DNA from: Protopterus annectens
Lineage: Eukaryota > Chordata > Ceratodontiformes > Protopteridae
Assembly: GCF_019279795.1 (NCBI RefSeq)
Contig: NC_056744.1
Span: 905,317,017 to 905,381,016 of the forward strand
DNA: 64,000 nt
Direction of reading: 5' to 3'
In this document: positions 32,946 to 45,900 of the stretch, piece after piece
How the letters are laid out: every line of letters starts with the position of its first letter
Position numbering within the stretch: the first letter of the stretch is position 1
The notes under the pieces: model-generated
The model's input: only the letters and a program-made list of their open reading frames with translations
The model's database searches: none
Told to the model about the DNA's origin: nothing
Translations under genes and position numbers: made by a program

Positions 32946-35900
32946 GAGTTTTATTTATTTATTTATGTATTTACATTTGTTTACCGGGTAGTGTCTGACT
33001 GGACTAGTAGCCCGTTTTGAGTGGAGATCCAGAGAGAAAAGCTCCACAAACAGATAAAAACAAATAACAAATATAGAGTTACATATATGTTCATAAAAAT
33101 TATTACAGTACATTACACAAAATGTGAAAAAAAACTAAAATGAGAGATAATATATCATAGTAACAAAACTGAAACGTATACCACAGAAAGTCATATTAAC
33201 TGGGTGAAAATTTGAGACAGAAACAGTGAGCATGTCTAATGGAGAGGTTTAAGAACATGTAGAGTTTGAGTGAGTAAACAAAGATAAAAAATATGAAGTA
33301 CTGAAAGTAAAATTGGGAGGTGATCAACTATAACACTGAAGAAATAGATAACAACCAGCTATAAAGAGAACACATGGGTATTGTTGAGGACATAGGAGAG
33401 AGAAATTAACCAGAGCTATTACAATGGCAGAGCCATTTGCTTTTTAGATATTCGTTTACTTTTGTTTTAAAGGAAGAACAGCATGGAGTGTTTTCTTAGC
33501 TTAAAGGTAGGGTATTCCAAGACTTGGCTATTTTGTATGAGTAGAGGGAGTCACCGTGGTTATGTGATTGTGTTGTTTTGAGCAGAGGTCTATCGGAAGA
33601 TCTAAGGGATCTGCTGTTTACCTGTAATTGGATTAGGGTAGAAATTGCAGGGCAGCTATTTGGGTAGTATATGATTTTATGGGTGAGGATAAGTTGGTTT
33701 AGTGTTAGGCTGAGGAGTTCTAGCCAGCTGAGTTGAAGAAGAGCAGAACAATGGTGGTCTTTATGGGGTTGATTGGTAGCAAACTTAACAATTTTGTTTT
33801 AGCAAGATTTTAGCTTATGAAGATCAGTCTTGCATAAGTTGGTGAGGATGTTTGAGCAATAGAGAAGTGTAGAGAGAAGCTGAGATCTAGCTGTGGCTAG
33901 TCTGGCTTGGGGAGTTAGATAAGGTTTGACTGTAGAGAGTTCCAAGTTTTGTGTAGACTTTTTTATAGTAAGTGAAATATGAGTATTGAAATTGAGATGG
34001 TCATCTATTGTAATACCTAGGAGCTTGGCTTGGTTTGCTGGATCAATTTTGGTACCATTTGCAGAATGAATATAGAGGAGCGGGGAGCTCTGCTTGGTAG
34101 TTCTGTTGGTAAAAATTATTAATTTCATCTTATTTGGGTTTAGGATGAGTTGGTGGCTTGACAGGAAAGTTTCAATTTCCATAAATGCTTTTTGCATCTT
34201 TTCTTGTAGTTATGGGGAGGAGGCTGAGCAGATAAAAGATGCATCATCTGCGTATTGTATGACTGAGGCAAGTTGTTACTAAATATGATAAATAGCAGGG
34301 GGCCAAGTACAGAACCTTGGGCTACACCTGTGGATACTGGGAGTAGTGGGGAGAGGTTATTCTCCCTTTTAGTAGCCTGTTGGTGGTTTGATAGATAACT
34401 GTGAAACCATGTCAGGGATGCTGGACTGAGATTGGGTGCAGCAAGTTGTCAAGTAGAAGTTGGTGGGAAATGGTGTCAAAAGCTTTTGACATGTCCAGGA
34501 AAATTCCAGAGATTAGTTGTTCTTAGTTAATAAGGTGATGTTTAGTGTTGGTGAAGGATAACAGGGCTGTGTTTGTGCTATACTGGGGTCTAAAACCATG
34601 CTGGGTATTGGATAGGAGGTTGTTAGTGGTAAGGTGTTTGAGGAGTTGAAGCTGAATACATTTCTCTAGGAGTTTGGCTATGGGTGGGAGGATAGCTATG
34701 GGGTGGTAGTTTGAGATGTCTCTAGATGGGACATTCTTGTGGAGGGGATGATGTGAGCAACTTTCCACTGGAGAAGTACATATTCAGAGATGGAACGATT
34801 GATTAGGAATGAGATAGGATAGGCAATGGATGGGCTGCTATTTCTAAAGATTTGTTTGGTAGTTGATCGGCTGATGAGCAACAGGGTTTCAGTTTGTTTA
34901 GGAGCTTTTTAATGTAAGAAGTTTGAATAGGTCTAAAGGAGAAGAAGTTTGTAGTACTAGAGGGAGGGGAGCATGAGAGACAGTTGTTTGTGGTCATTAA
35001 GTAAACAGGAGGTAGAGTTGATAAAGTTAGATTTAAACTGCGAAGCTAAGGGTTCAGAGGTGTTTATTGTGGAAGGAGTGGGGATGGATGTTTTACCAGG
35101 GTTGAGTAGGAAGTTGATTGATTTCCTTCACAACCCACAAAAATCCTGGCAGTTTGTTGGGAGGTTTGGAAGTAGTGTTTTTTTGTCATTCAAGATATTT
35201 TTCTTAGTTTGGTTTCTTAGTTGCTGATAAGTAATAATATCAGATTTGTTTTTGGTAGATAGCTATAGGGCTCCATCTCTTTCTTTAATCAGTTGTTTAG
35301 CGTCAAAAGAAAGCCATGATAGTTGTTTGAATTTGGTGTGTATTTTTCTGGTGGGGGCTAGGCTGTTTAGTGTTTCTAGAAATTTGTTGTTAAAAAATTC
35401 TACTGCAAGGTCACGATTTAGGCTATGTAATGGTAACCAATCACAGTGTTTTAGTAACAAATTAAAGAGGTCAGGGGAGAAATGTTTCTTACTGCGGATA
35501 TACTTGAAGGGATTGTGAGACTGAGTTTGTATTCTTTTTCTAAGTAGAAATGTAGGGGCATGGGCACTACGATCGATGGGTAGGCAGCCGGCCTGGTCAT
35601 GCAGGTTAGGCCTGTTAGTTAGTATTCAGTCGAGTAGTGACTCTTATGGAGTGTTTGCCGGTGTGAGTGGGACAATTTATAACTTGGGAGAAATTATATA
35701 GGTTGATAAAGTTTATGGGGTGGTTTGAGGAGAAACAGAGCCAGTCTACATTAAAGTCACCTAGGATGATAGTTTCTTGGTTGAAAGTATAGGCAGACCA
35801 TGAGAGGAAAAGTTCTATGTTTGGGAGAATGTTGCCAGGGGGCAGATAAGTAGCTATGATCATGGTTTTCTGAGGAATTATCTGCAGGTGGGTGATGAGT

Positions 35901-37080
35901 TCGGAGTTTGGGATGCCTGCAGGTGTACAGTTTACTTTGTCTATTTTTAGGGAGTTTTTAAACATAACTGCTACTCCACCACCTCTTTTGTTTAGTCTGT
36001 CTTGTCTAATAATGCTATAACTGTTACAAGTAATTTCCGAGTCTTTAATGTGAGGTTTTAACTAGGTCTCAGTAATAACCACTATGTCAGGAGAGTAGGT
36101 GTCAAGGATAGCATGGAATTCAGAAATTTTATTCATAAGGCTTCTAAGGTTGAAATTTGTAATTAGTAGGTCCGATTTGGAGGTAGTTGGTAGAGAGATG
36201 TGTGGCTTTAATCCAGGGGGAGTTTGGTTAGAGGGGTAATTATGCGAGTTTGGGAGGTGCAGTTGAGTTTGGGGTAAATCACTGTTGGGACCAGGGTTGG
36301 GGTGGATGTCCACTTATAATTTTATTTGTTTAAGGGAGTGCAGTAGTAGATTTTTAAATCTGGTGATAGCCTGATGGAATCTGAAAGTGGAGGGATGAAA
36401 GATTGAGGGTTTTCTATGCTTGAATGGATAAGGGAGAAAGTTGGAAGTGTTATACAGTTGTGAGCAGATGTAGCTGTAAGGTTTGGGTGAAGGTTTATGG
36501 CAAGTTAGAGTTTGTGAATGGGGGTACTGGTAGCTAAGGCAAAAACTGTGGTGGTCACTTGCTTTATAGGCCAGGAAGAGAAGGCACGATAGTATAGTAT
36601 AGTGTACTAGAGCTGTATATTTGGTAGGATGGTTCAGAGAGAAAGAAAGAAATATAAGCAGTGGAGTGAGGCAGAGCCAATATAAAATGGGGGGGGGGGT
36701 GGAGAATAGAAATTAAAGTGTTACGTGAGATAAGGCAGGGAGGTAGTGGAAGAAACCAAGTAGGAGTGGTGGGAGGGTGGGGTTATGAAATGGACTGGAG
36801 AAGGAAAGAAAGGGATGTGGTGTTGTTGGGTATAAATGTAATGAAAGTGGGACTGGGTGGGAATGGGGGTAGGGTAGGGGAGCAGAGTGAGCCTGTACAG
36901 AGCGGGTTGAGCCTGAGATGAATGAAACAGCCATGAAAGAAAAACAATCAGTTTAAGATGAGTGAGTGTATGTTTTTGGCCAGAATAAAGACCGAAACAA
37001 AAGTGTGGGATAGCTGCAGGAACGGAGACTGATACAGTAATGGGGAAAGAGGAGGGGCGGAAGTCTTAGCCAATAGCTAG
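32946..37080 (-). mobile_element. L2-type LINE, long but broken copy
   Basis: In minus-strand order, the start of ORF2 at 36313 reads MDIHPNPGPNSDLPQT, then TNFNLRSLMNKISEFHAIL and PDIVVITET (endonuclease start). It continues ATYLPPGNILPN and TIILGDFNVDWLCF (35760-35850, endonuclease). RT reads ISNYHPIAILPPIAKLLEKC and NTQHGFRPQYST (34590-34700) and YADD at about 34242-34253. The C-terminus reads SHQLILNPNKMKLIIF (near 34150) and AKLLGITIDDHLNFNTHIS. The 3' end at 32946-32980 has the T/A tail and GTTTACCGGGTAGTGTCTGA. Sequence 36330-37080 is probably 5' UTR or ORF1. Stops and frameshifts are frequent. Confidence 0.88.
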
Positions 37081-38520
37081 AGCTTACAGTTGATTTGGGA
37101 TAGCACTAGAAATGAATGGTGAATACAGTGAAACAAGGTTAGGAATAAAACCAGGGAGGATGAGGTAGGTGAGTAGGCTACAGCAGATAGTGTGCAAGCC
37201 AGAGAAAAAGTTAAAATATTGCATAAAGAGATCCAAATGGCAAAGATGATATATGTTGAGCAGTCAGTAGATGAGCGCTCTTGGGACCCAGCTATTTCAA
37301 GTTGCGTATCCAGTCGCTCAGTTGTTTTTTTGGGGTTTTTTTTGTGTGGGGACACTAGTTCTTCTGGTACTCTGTAAAATAAAAATGAGGGAGGACACAC
37401 AACTATTAACTAGGCTAGTACATAGAAAGAAATAAGGGAACTGAAGTAATGAAGGTCTGACAAGCAGAATTTTTGAGAGGAAATGATCAGTATATAGAGC
37501 AGTTAATAGTACATGTGAAGAAATTGAAGAAACAATGGATTTGTCAAAACTACGTATAACAATTGTAAAGAAAGAAAACACAACCAAGCAATGCTAGAGG
37601 GTACTTTACAATGTACAATAAAGATAAAACACCTTTTAGCATTTCAGATAGCATAGGCTGCTATGCGCTGCAGGAAGATCGGGGTTGAGGGTATAGGAGT
37701 GATGGTATCAATGGCAGAAGACGCTAAAGTTGGTTTATTCAGCTATTAATGCTGGCACCAAAAGCTACTATATAGAACAGTAAAAAACAGACCTTTAGCA
37801 CTGGCACCAAAAACTATAGCTGCATAGTAGCTATTTCACTGTTAAGGAAAAAATACAGCCCAATCCAGTAGCTATCTTTGAAATGTAAGTTACTAATAAA
37901 GGACCCTGTGTTTTAGGGCCTTGGACAGCCATTGAGAAGAAGTGAGAGGTGCGATATTTACTGAAAGTCAACAACAAGAAATTAGCAGGAGTAGCTTTAA
38001 AGGCAGGCATAGCTATCATACATTTATAGCTCTCAAAGCCTCAAGTAGCTCTTGAAGTCTAAAAGTCTGGCACAGCTATACTTAAAATTACATCTCTAAA
38101 AGTCTCAAGTAGCTCTTGAAGTCAGGCATGGCTATCCTACACTATACAAGAAATCATGATAAGGTAGCATATGAACAGTGCCTTGGAACCTAATGCCCAA
38201 AATCAAGGAAAAGGGGAAAGCCACAATGTTCTCTGCAACGCTAGAACCTAGCAAAAATCAGGCAAACACTTATTTTCTGTTTCAGCAGACAGCTAAGGAA
38301 AACCCCATGGCTAGTGTACATGTGATACAACTAAAATATATACAGAAATCAATACATTCCTCAAAGTTTAAGTTGAAACACTTCCCAATGTAAAAAAGCA
38401 ATACACAGCAGTTAACGTAACACAGAGGATGAGTATACAGTGTAAAATACAGGCAATCAAATACAGCGCAGCTCTGAAAAACAGATTAACAGGGTAAAAT
38501 TATTTTAAATTAGACTTACT
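37081..38520. other. Unassigned, with a short local duplication
   Basis: No gene recognised. CTCAAGTAGCTCTTGAAGTC occurs at about 38040 and again at about 38103. GGCACCAAAA recurs near 37754 and 37804. Confidence 0.4.
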
Positions 38521-38524
38521 AAAG

Positions 38525-38655
38525 GGGAGGGTGGCCTAATGGTTAAGGTGTTTGCCTTACAACCACAAGGTGCAGGATTTGAGTCTCACGAAGGATAATT
38601 GGCTAAGCTTAAAATGGCTCGCAAGGGCAGTTAGTTTAGTACTGATTTATAGGGA
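38525..38655 (+). mobile_element. tRNA-derived SINE with CR1-like tail, copy 1
   Basis: The head has A box TGGCCTAATGGTTAAGG (from 38532) and B box GGATTTGAGTCTC (38575-38587). The tail ATTGGCTAAGCTTAAAATGG then GTTAGTTTAGTACT follows the CR1 3' end order (GGCTAGGCTT...TAGCCTAGTA...CTATGA). Confidence 0.8.
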
Positions 38656-38657
38656 TT

Positions 38658-38784
38658 GGGAGGGTGGCTTAATGGTTAAGGTGTTTACCTTACAAACACA
38701 AGGTGCAGGGTTTGAGTCTCACAAGGGATAATTGGCTAGGCTTAAAATGTCTCATGGGCAGTTAGCTTAGTACTAACCTATGAA
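38658..38784 (+). mobile_element. tRNA-derived SINE with CR1-like tail, copy 2
   Basis: Nearly the same sequence as copy 1, directly following it. It keeps a better tail, ATTGGCTAGGCTTAAAATG then GTTAGCTTAGTACTAACC and CTATGAA, which is the CR1 terminus seen at 22620 and 53600. Confidence 0.85.
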
Positions 38785-38939
38785 CTAGGCAAGCAAAATA
38801 AAATACAGAGTCTGGTCAGCGGGAAATGCTACCTGGTCAAGGAGTGGGATATATTATGGAAAGGTGGTACCTGTAACAGCAGGGCTCTATATATATTTTG
38901 GAGGGCCAAAAGTAGGATAGGGAGATGAGGCATCAGAAA

Positions 38940-39450
38940 GAGCTGTGAGCTATGTTCTCAATTTTCATTCCATCCTCGACTGATGGGTTTAGATCTGACT
39001 GGGCCATTGTAAAAGCTTGTGGCAACCTTAAACTGTTGAGTTTCTCCCTTACCCAGAATACACCACCCTACTACCTCAGATCTCATTTGCCACTTCCAGC
39101 GAAAAGACGTGGTCCATTGTTCTCTCGAGTCTTTGGCGATAAATAGCTTTTAAAAACTTAATTTTTGTCTTCAGTTGCTTATAACCTATTCTAGCTAAAG
39201 TTTTTTAGTTTATTGGTTAGTCTTTCTCCCTTACCCTTCTAGCAAATCTCTGTTTTCTTTCCTTTTTACTGTTCACGGTATTTTTAGCTACTAATGTTAG
39301 TAATCCTTATTCTTCTTCTACGATTATCATAGTCTTCTGTAACATTATTGGTACTTTCTCCTGTCTTCCTTCCGCTTAAAAAAACACTTTCTCTGTCAAA
39401 AGTTGTAACTCTGTTTGTGTTGTTGTTGTGTTTCGCCTTTCACTTTGGTG
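38940..39450 (+). mobile_element. DIRS-like 5' terminal region and leader
   Basis: TTCTCAATTTTCATTCC, CCTCGACTGATGGGTT and TTGTAAAAGCTTGTGGCAA match the 5' end of the minus-strand DIRS near 15.75 kb. A pyrimidine-rich leader leads to the gag ATG at 39451. Confidence 0.65.
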
Positions 39451-39655
39451 ATGGCTGATAAGGAAAAGAGCCCAGCTGGGTTCAAAAAATGTGGGAAATG
39501 CAGTCAGTAGATCCCTATGTCTGACTCTCACACTTTGTGTGTTTTTTACTTAGGTCTTCTCTACCTCCAGGAGAACTGCACAATCTGCCAAGCTTTCAAC
39601 CCTAGGGCGTTGATAGATAGCAGGAACAAATTTATTCTAAAGGGACTTCTTTTTT
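39451..39655 (+). pseudogene. DIRS-like gag N-terminus with in-frame stop
   Basis: ATG at 39451 starts MADKEKSPAGFKKCGKCSQ. A TAG stop lies at codon 20 (39508-39510), and after it the frame continues with IPMSDSHTLC and CTICQAFNPRALID. It is homologous to 15161-15343. At about 39655 the sequence changes to a minus-strand DIRS RNase H through a poly-T run. Confidence 0.7.
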
Positions 39656-41150
39656 TTTTTTTGAAGGCAAAGTAGCTGCTGCACTTGTTGTTTAGGGCAG
39701 AGGTGAATAGGTCACAGCAAGGCTGACCCCAATGATGGAAAACCATTTCCGCCTCTGTTGGATTGAGAGACCACTCATGAGGCTGAAGTATACATCTGCT
39801 CAGTTTGTCTGCTATGACATTGGAACTCCTTGGAATATGGCTGCTATCAGAAAGTGGTTGGAAGAGATTGTTCACTACCACACTCTGAGATCTTCTTGAC
39901 AAAGGGGGTAAGACTTGGTTCCTCCCTGTTTGTTGATGTACCAAGCTACTGACATATTGTCTGTTTGGATTGCAATTGTTCTCAGAGGAAGAGCTGATTG
40001 AAAGGCTTGCAACACTAAAAGCACCGTTCTTAGTTCTAGAACATTGATATGCAGATTGGCCTCTAAGGGCAACCAAGAGCCCTGGACAGACTTTCCCAGA
40101 AAATGCCCCCACCCCATCTGGGAGGTATCTGTGGTCACTATGGCCTTGGGCTTCAGGAGGACAAAGGGATGGACCAGGAGGATTTCTTTGGAATGGATCC
40201 ACCAAGCTAGATCCTTCCTGCAAAGATTGGCAATTAGAATCTCGTCCAACATAGGTTGGTTTAGCAAGGGCCATTGAGATCCCAGTAGCCACTGTAGAAT
40301 TCTCCTGTGAAATCTGGCTGGCTGGACTGGAGTTGTTGCTGCCATCGTCCCTAGAACCTGCAAAATTAGTTGAGTGGGTACTTTCTGTGGATTATTTTCT
40401 GAACCTGAGATACAATTTTTTGAAGTCTGGCTGGAGGCTACTAGGTATGTGTAGGTCTTGAGAATCTAGTCCCATGCCTCTATCAATCCATGCCTGGTCA
40501 GAGCGATAATGAGCCAGTCGTCCAAGTATGGAAACACTGGAATCCTTGCAGTATCAAGTGAGCTGTTACTACTGCCATACATTTGGTGAACACCCTGGGT
40601 GCTCTGGTGAGGCCAAAGGGCAATGCTCTGACTTGGTAATGACTGTTTCCCAGCCAGAAGCAGCGGAATCTTCTGGAGCATTTGTCCATTTTTATGTGAT
40701 AATATGCATCCTGAAGATCTGTTGAGCACATCTAGTCATCCTTTCAAAAAAAAAAAAAAGGGAGCATGGACTGTACTGTGACCATCCAGAATTTCATTTG
40801 GTGAACAGATTTGTTCAGCAAACTGAGTTCTAAAATTGGTCTCCAGTCCCCTGTCTTTTTTGGCACTAAAAAGAATCTTGTCTAAAATCTGGATCCTCTC
40901 TGGTCTGGTGGGACTTCTTGGATAACTCTTTTGTCTAGCAGCTTTTGAATTTCCAGAGCTGCTGGCTCCCTCTGATTTGGTGGAACATCGGGGGTGTTCT
41001 TTTTGTGAATGGGAGGAAGATTGGAAAAGGGTATGGTATAACCTTTGGATATGATCCGTTTTACCCATGAATCTGTTGTAATATTTTGCTAGGTGTTTTG
41101 GTGCAAGAATAAATGTCCCCCAACTGCTTTCAAAAGAAGACAATCAGGCT
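39656..41150 (-). pseudogene. DIRS-like reverse transcriptase-RNase H, broken
   Basis: In protein order: NITTDSWVKRIISKGYTI (near 41060), LLDKRVIQEVPPDQR and FFLVPKKTGDWRPILELS (near 40870), DLQDAYYHIKMDK (near 40710), LPFGLTRAPRVFTKCMAVV (near 40600) and an intact YLDD at 40518-40529. RNase H follows with IVTTDTSQMGWGHFLGKS, NVLELRTVLLVLQAFQSA and QTDNMSVAWYINKQGG (39930-40140). The catalytic aspartates of RNase H (TDTS, ELR, TDNM) are recognisable. A poly-A run at 40746-40759 and frameshifts split the ORF. This copy is less decayed than the one at 9-11 kb. Confidence 0.88.
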
Positions 41151-41707
41151 TCCAGTCAGGAACGTTGAAAGGGCTTATCTGAAAAGGATTCCCTAAAGCC
41201 CTGATTCTGCAGACCACCTCTGCCATGTAGATGGCATCTTCCACTATAGTTTAGATGATCCATCAAAGAGAGCATTGATGAATGAAGACTTAAGGTCAAT
41301 GAAGAGCAAACCTGCTTCCCAAACCTATCAGTCAGATAACATTTTGTCTGGTCTCTTAGGAATAGGTTCAATGGTATCCAGCATTTTCCATGCTCTGCTG
41401 CAAGGTCAACTGGATGAGCTCATCAGCAGGCAGAGTCATTGGGACTTCAAGTCACCTCTTTGCTTTAAAATTTCCAGGATGTCTCCAAAGGAGATATCAT
41501 CAAGGGGTGACCTTGGGGGACCCTTCCCCTTCATCAAAATCAATGTCCTCTGTAACCGACTCCTGAGGGGAATCTAAGTGCTTCAGGGCTTTAGGGACTC
41601 CTTTTCAGATAAGCCCTTTCAACGTTCCTGACTGGAAGCCTGATTGTCTTCTTTTGAAAGCAGTTGGGGGACATTTATTCTTGCACCAAAACCCCTGGCA
41701 AAATATT
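41080..41707. repeat. 125-bp inverted repeat with 378-bp spacer
   Basis: Arms 41080-41204 and 41583-41707 are reverse complements with only 3 mismatches in 125 bases. The left arm spans the DIRS gag-RT junction (reading VPDWKPDCLLLKAVGGHLFL on the minus strand). The right arm is an inverted copy of it placed within gag-like sequence. Confidence 0.97.
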
Positions 41708-42094
41708 TCTGTTCTGAGGAACCTCTTCAGGAGGATGGACTGGGGAGGTATCTGAAGAGGACAGAATATGAATCTGTGGGTCCTGCGGATTAGGTACTCA
41801 CTGCCCAAGTGAAGACAGGTTGAATAAGAGAAGGTGAGGACAGAATGTGCTCCAAGGAGGATGGTACTGACTGAAACCATTGTGGACAAACACTTATCCA
41901 TTGCCTCAAAGGCTGCCCCCCCCAAAGAAGGAAGGGAGCCCGGAGCTGCAAAAGACTGCCTCGGAACCATGGTCACTCCCCGCTCCAACAAGATAGCCCC
42001 TGAAGCAGAAGCCATTGCTAAGCTACACACATATAATGTTTTCATGTGTCGATGTTGTTTCCTGTTACAAGAGTTTATTCTACATTTCCTTTGA
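41205..42094 (-). pseudogene. DIRS-like gag remnant, rearranged
   Basis: Minus-strand pieces read FGKQVCSSLTLSLHSSMLSL and MDHLNYSGRCHLHGRGG (41200-41330), just 5' of RT, and match the general gag pattern. The 41385-41590 part aligns with the gag region at 14294-14500. Beyond the right inverted-repeat arm (41708-42094), the assignment is uncertain. Confidence 0.45.
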
Positions 42095-42655
42095 AAAGGC
42101 TGTATTAAGGGCCAATGCTGTCATTTGAACAGATTATCATTCCATGACAGTTGTAGTGAGATACCTCCACAGGACTGAGGACATGAGATGATGTGATGTA
42201 TGTTGTTGCCTAAGTAAGGCATGTGTTCCAATATGGGATTATATTCACATTGTACATAATTTCTGTTTTACTGTCAAAGTGACAACAGCAGGGGGCTACA
42301 GGTGTATTTGAGTATACTTAGCATCAGGTAATGCTGTTTGACATGCAGCAAGATTTGGATTAAGTAATTACAGGTACACATATCCCTTGATTCATATTAT
42401 GTAATGCTTTCACATAATCACAAATGCACTTATACCAAAGCACATTCATTGATCTCACTATGGTGTTGACTTTCTCAACACTTAGGGAAGTGTTCTGAAC
42501 CATCTTTGATTAACTATAAGTATTTTACAATGCCTTTCCTTCCTTCCCTCTGGGCAGGCATCACTCAGGATCGAAAACCCAAGAGGTCCACACCTATTTT
42601 TGTAGTTTTATAGTAAGTATTTGTGTCCTTAAATCTTTTTCAGGAAAGGCATCCA
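42095..42655. other. Unassigned spacer
   Basis: No gene or repeat recognised. Confidence 0.4.
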
Positions 42656-42850
42656 CCAGATGGCATAGTGGTTAAGGTCTTTGCCTCCCATGCACAAGGT
42701 ACAAGGTTCAATCCTGACCTCTGACCAATGCCTGTTTGGAGTTTGCATGTTCTTCCTGTGTCTCCGTGGGGTTTCTCCCATGTCCGAAAAACATGCTGAG
42801 TGTTTCCATCCCAAACTCACCAAGGAATGGAGCTGTGGGCAGCAGCACAG
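42656..42850 (+). mobile_element. tRNA-derived SINE-like head upstream of RTE
   Basis: A box TGGCATAGTGGTTAAGG (42661) and B box GGTTCAATCC (42705-42714), then GTTTGCATGTTCTTCCTGTG and AACATGCTGAG. The head resembles the SINEs at 38.5 kb, while the body resembles 16828-17148. It lies just before the RTE 5' region, so it may be an independent SINE or part of the RTE 5' UTR. Confidence 0.6.
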
Positions 42851-42989
42851 ACTCTACATGGTGCCCTATAGGGGGAAGAGTTGTACAGACCAACCACTTT
42901 GGGCATCTACTGTGGTGCACAGTATACGCAAGATAAGAGAGCACAGATCACAGACTGCACACCATGGCAGGGTTAGCCACTCAGTGGTG

Positions 42990-45900
42990 TAAAATATGAC
43001 TCTAGGTGTTTCGGTCATGTTGACTAATGTCGCCAAAAATGGACATGGGTAGTTACTGGTGATAAGTGGGTTGAGGACTTGGCCTACTCTGACCCATGCC
43101 AGGGACCTGTGCTAACAGTGGGAGGGGTATATGTGCCCCTATTGGCCAGTGTGTGCCCGCCATAAAGCCCAGCAGCCCTGGGTCAATAAGCTACTGCCTG
43201 GCCAGTTCTAGTTGCCCAGCCTGGGTTATCTGGGATAGCTCTGTTGAGTGAAAGCTGGACGTAAAACCAACCAATCTGCCAAACATGAACTGAGAATTGC
43301 TACGCTTAATGTAGGTTCACTGACAGAACGCAGTTTGGAAGTGGATGACATGATGATACGGAGGAGGCTGAACATCCCATGTATCCAGGAGATGAGATGG
43401 AAGGGCAGTGCAGCAAAGTCACTTGGCTTGGGATCCAGAGTCTACTACTCAGGTGGAGGGCAGGCTAGAAATGGTGTAGGAATTGTGGTGAGAGAGAGGC
43501 TTCAGAAGGCAGTAAGGGATATCATCAGAATTAATGACAGACTCATGACAGTCAGACTCCAGTGTAATGATAGGGCAGTATTCATAATCTCAGCCTATGC
43601 TCCACAGCAGGGTTGTGATAGTGAGGAAATGAGTGCATTCAGACAGCAGTTGCAGGACCTACTTAGATAAAGCAGGACAACTTGAATTGGTGTTGATTAT
43701 GGGTGATTTGAATGCACATATCGGGACAAGCAGAACAGGATATGAGGACTGCCTGGGTCCACATGGGTGGGGCAACAGGAATAAAGAAAGAGAAGCCATT
43801 CTAGACTTCTGTCTGGTAGTTGGCTTGATAGTAGCCAACACATGGTTCAGAAAGAGAGACAGTCACAAGATCACATACAAGAGTAGTCAACATGCAACTC
43901 GGGTAGACGTCCTCCTAGTAATGAAAAGGCACTCTCGTAGAATCCATGATTGTAAAGTCATCCCCAGTGAAACAGCTAGCCCACAGCATAAACCACTATT
44001 TGCCACAATCAGCTGCAAACAGTGGTCAGCAAAGGCTCTAAGGTCAATAGAGACCAGGCTGAAGACCTGAAAGCTGACTGGAGAGAAAGTACAACAGTTC
44101 AAGAAATTAATCAGGGCTCTAGCACCTCAAGAAGAGGAGGAAATAGGTGGAGTTGAAGTAGAATGGCAGCACCTAAAAACAGCATGTGCTAAGACTATTG
44201 AAATGATATGTGGCCAAGCAAGGTATGGAAATAAGGTACATAAGGAAAGTTGGTGGTGGAATGCAGAAGTCCAGGAATTAATCAAAAGAAAAAAGGGAGT
44301 GCAGGAAGAAGTGGGAGACAGAAAAGACTGGTCAGGCTAGGAAGGACTACTGGTTGGCTAACAAGCTAAGAAAGAAGTTACAATAGCAAAGAATAGGGCG
44401 TCAGAGGTACTCTACCAACTTCTGGAAAGTGACTCAGAAAGGAGCACAAAGAAACCATATCAGGTTGCAAGGCAAAGACAGAAAGATAAAGAAGATAGTA
44501 AGACACCCTTCATAAGGGATGCCAGCAACAACCTGCTCACCAGCCCGGAGGACATCAAAGGCAGATGGAAGGAGTATTTCCAGCAGCTTCTGAATGAAGA
44601 AAACCCCACAGAAGCTGTACTGCCCAGAAACAGCCTACAATGAGAGAAGAAGAGGAGCCCACCCTAGAAGAAGTAAGAACAGCACTAAGGAAGATGAAGT
44701 CAGGGAAAGCAGCAGGCTCAGATGAGGTCACAGCAGATATGATAAAGATGCTGGGTGAGATAGGGGAGAAATGGCTCCTGAGAGTACTAATAGCAGTGTG
44801 GAAAGAAAGGTGTATCCCAGATGACTGGAGAATAAGCATACTTGTGCCAGTGTACAACAACAAAGGGGGAATCCACAACTGTGGGCAGTACAGAGGCATC
44901 AAACTCCTATCACATTGCATGAAAGTTCTCGAGAGGGTGACTGATAAATGGGTATGCAGACTACTAGAATGTAAGATGGAAGATGAGCTGTTTGGATTCA
45001 GATCAGGATGCAGCACAACTGACCTGGTGTTTGCATTGAGATAGATACTTGAGAAGAAGCTAGAGATGAGGAGACAGTCCAACTGGGCATTCCTAGACTT
45101 GGAGAAAGCATATGACAAAGTCTTAAGGAAGCTATTCTGGGCAGTACTGCAGTGGTTTGAAGTCCCAGAAACATTGGTAGAATTAGTGCAGGCTATGTAC
45201 AAGGACCCAATGACTCAAGTATGGGTGGTGTTCGGCCTCACAGAGGGGTTCCCAGTGGGTGTGGGTGTACATCAGGGTTCAGCTCTGAGCACACTGCTGT
45301 TCATACTGGTAATGAACTACATTAGCAAACAGGTTGGAGGGGACAGATCAACAAAGCTGCTGTATGCAGACGATGTGGCAGTACAGGCAAACTCTGAGCT
45401 AGAACTTCAGCAAAGGATAGGAGAATGGAATGCAAATCTGAAGGCACATGGGATGAAACTAACCACAGATAAGACAGTGGTAATGGCAGCAAATTGGAGA
45501 AATCAGAAGGAGCTGAGAATAGAGATACAAGGGAAGATAATGGAACAGATAAACAGCTTCAAGTATCTGGGAGGAGTAGTTGAGGAGAAGGTTAGTCTGA
45601 ATGAAGAGGTCAAAGCTAGAATCAGAGGGGCTGCAGCCAACTGGCGTAGAGTATCAGGTGCAGTCTATAACAGAAGAATGCCAAACAAGCTGAAAAGTAA
45701 GGTGTACAAGACAGTGGTGTGACCAGTACTACTATATGGTACAGAAACCTGGGCAGTAAAGGCAGAACAGTTGAGAAAGCTAGAGGTGATGGAAATTAAG
45801 TGCCTGAGAAAGGTGATAGGATGCACATTGTGGGACAGACGAAGAAATGAGGGCATAAGAGCAGAAGCCAAAGTAGCTCCAATTGCAGAAAAGATCAAAG

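Noticed and set aside
38525..38784. Possible functional tRNA genes
   Set aside because: A and B boxes are present but there is no cloverleaf acceptor stem, and two copies share a LINE-type tail, so they are SINEs.
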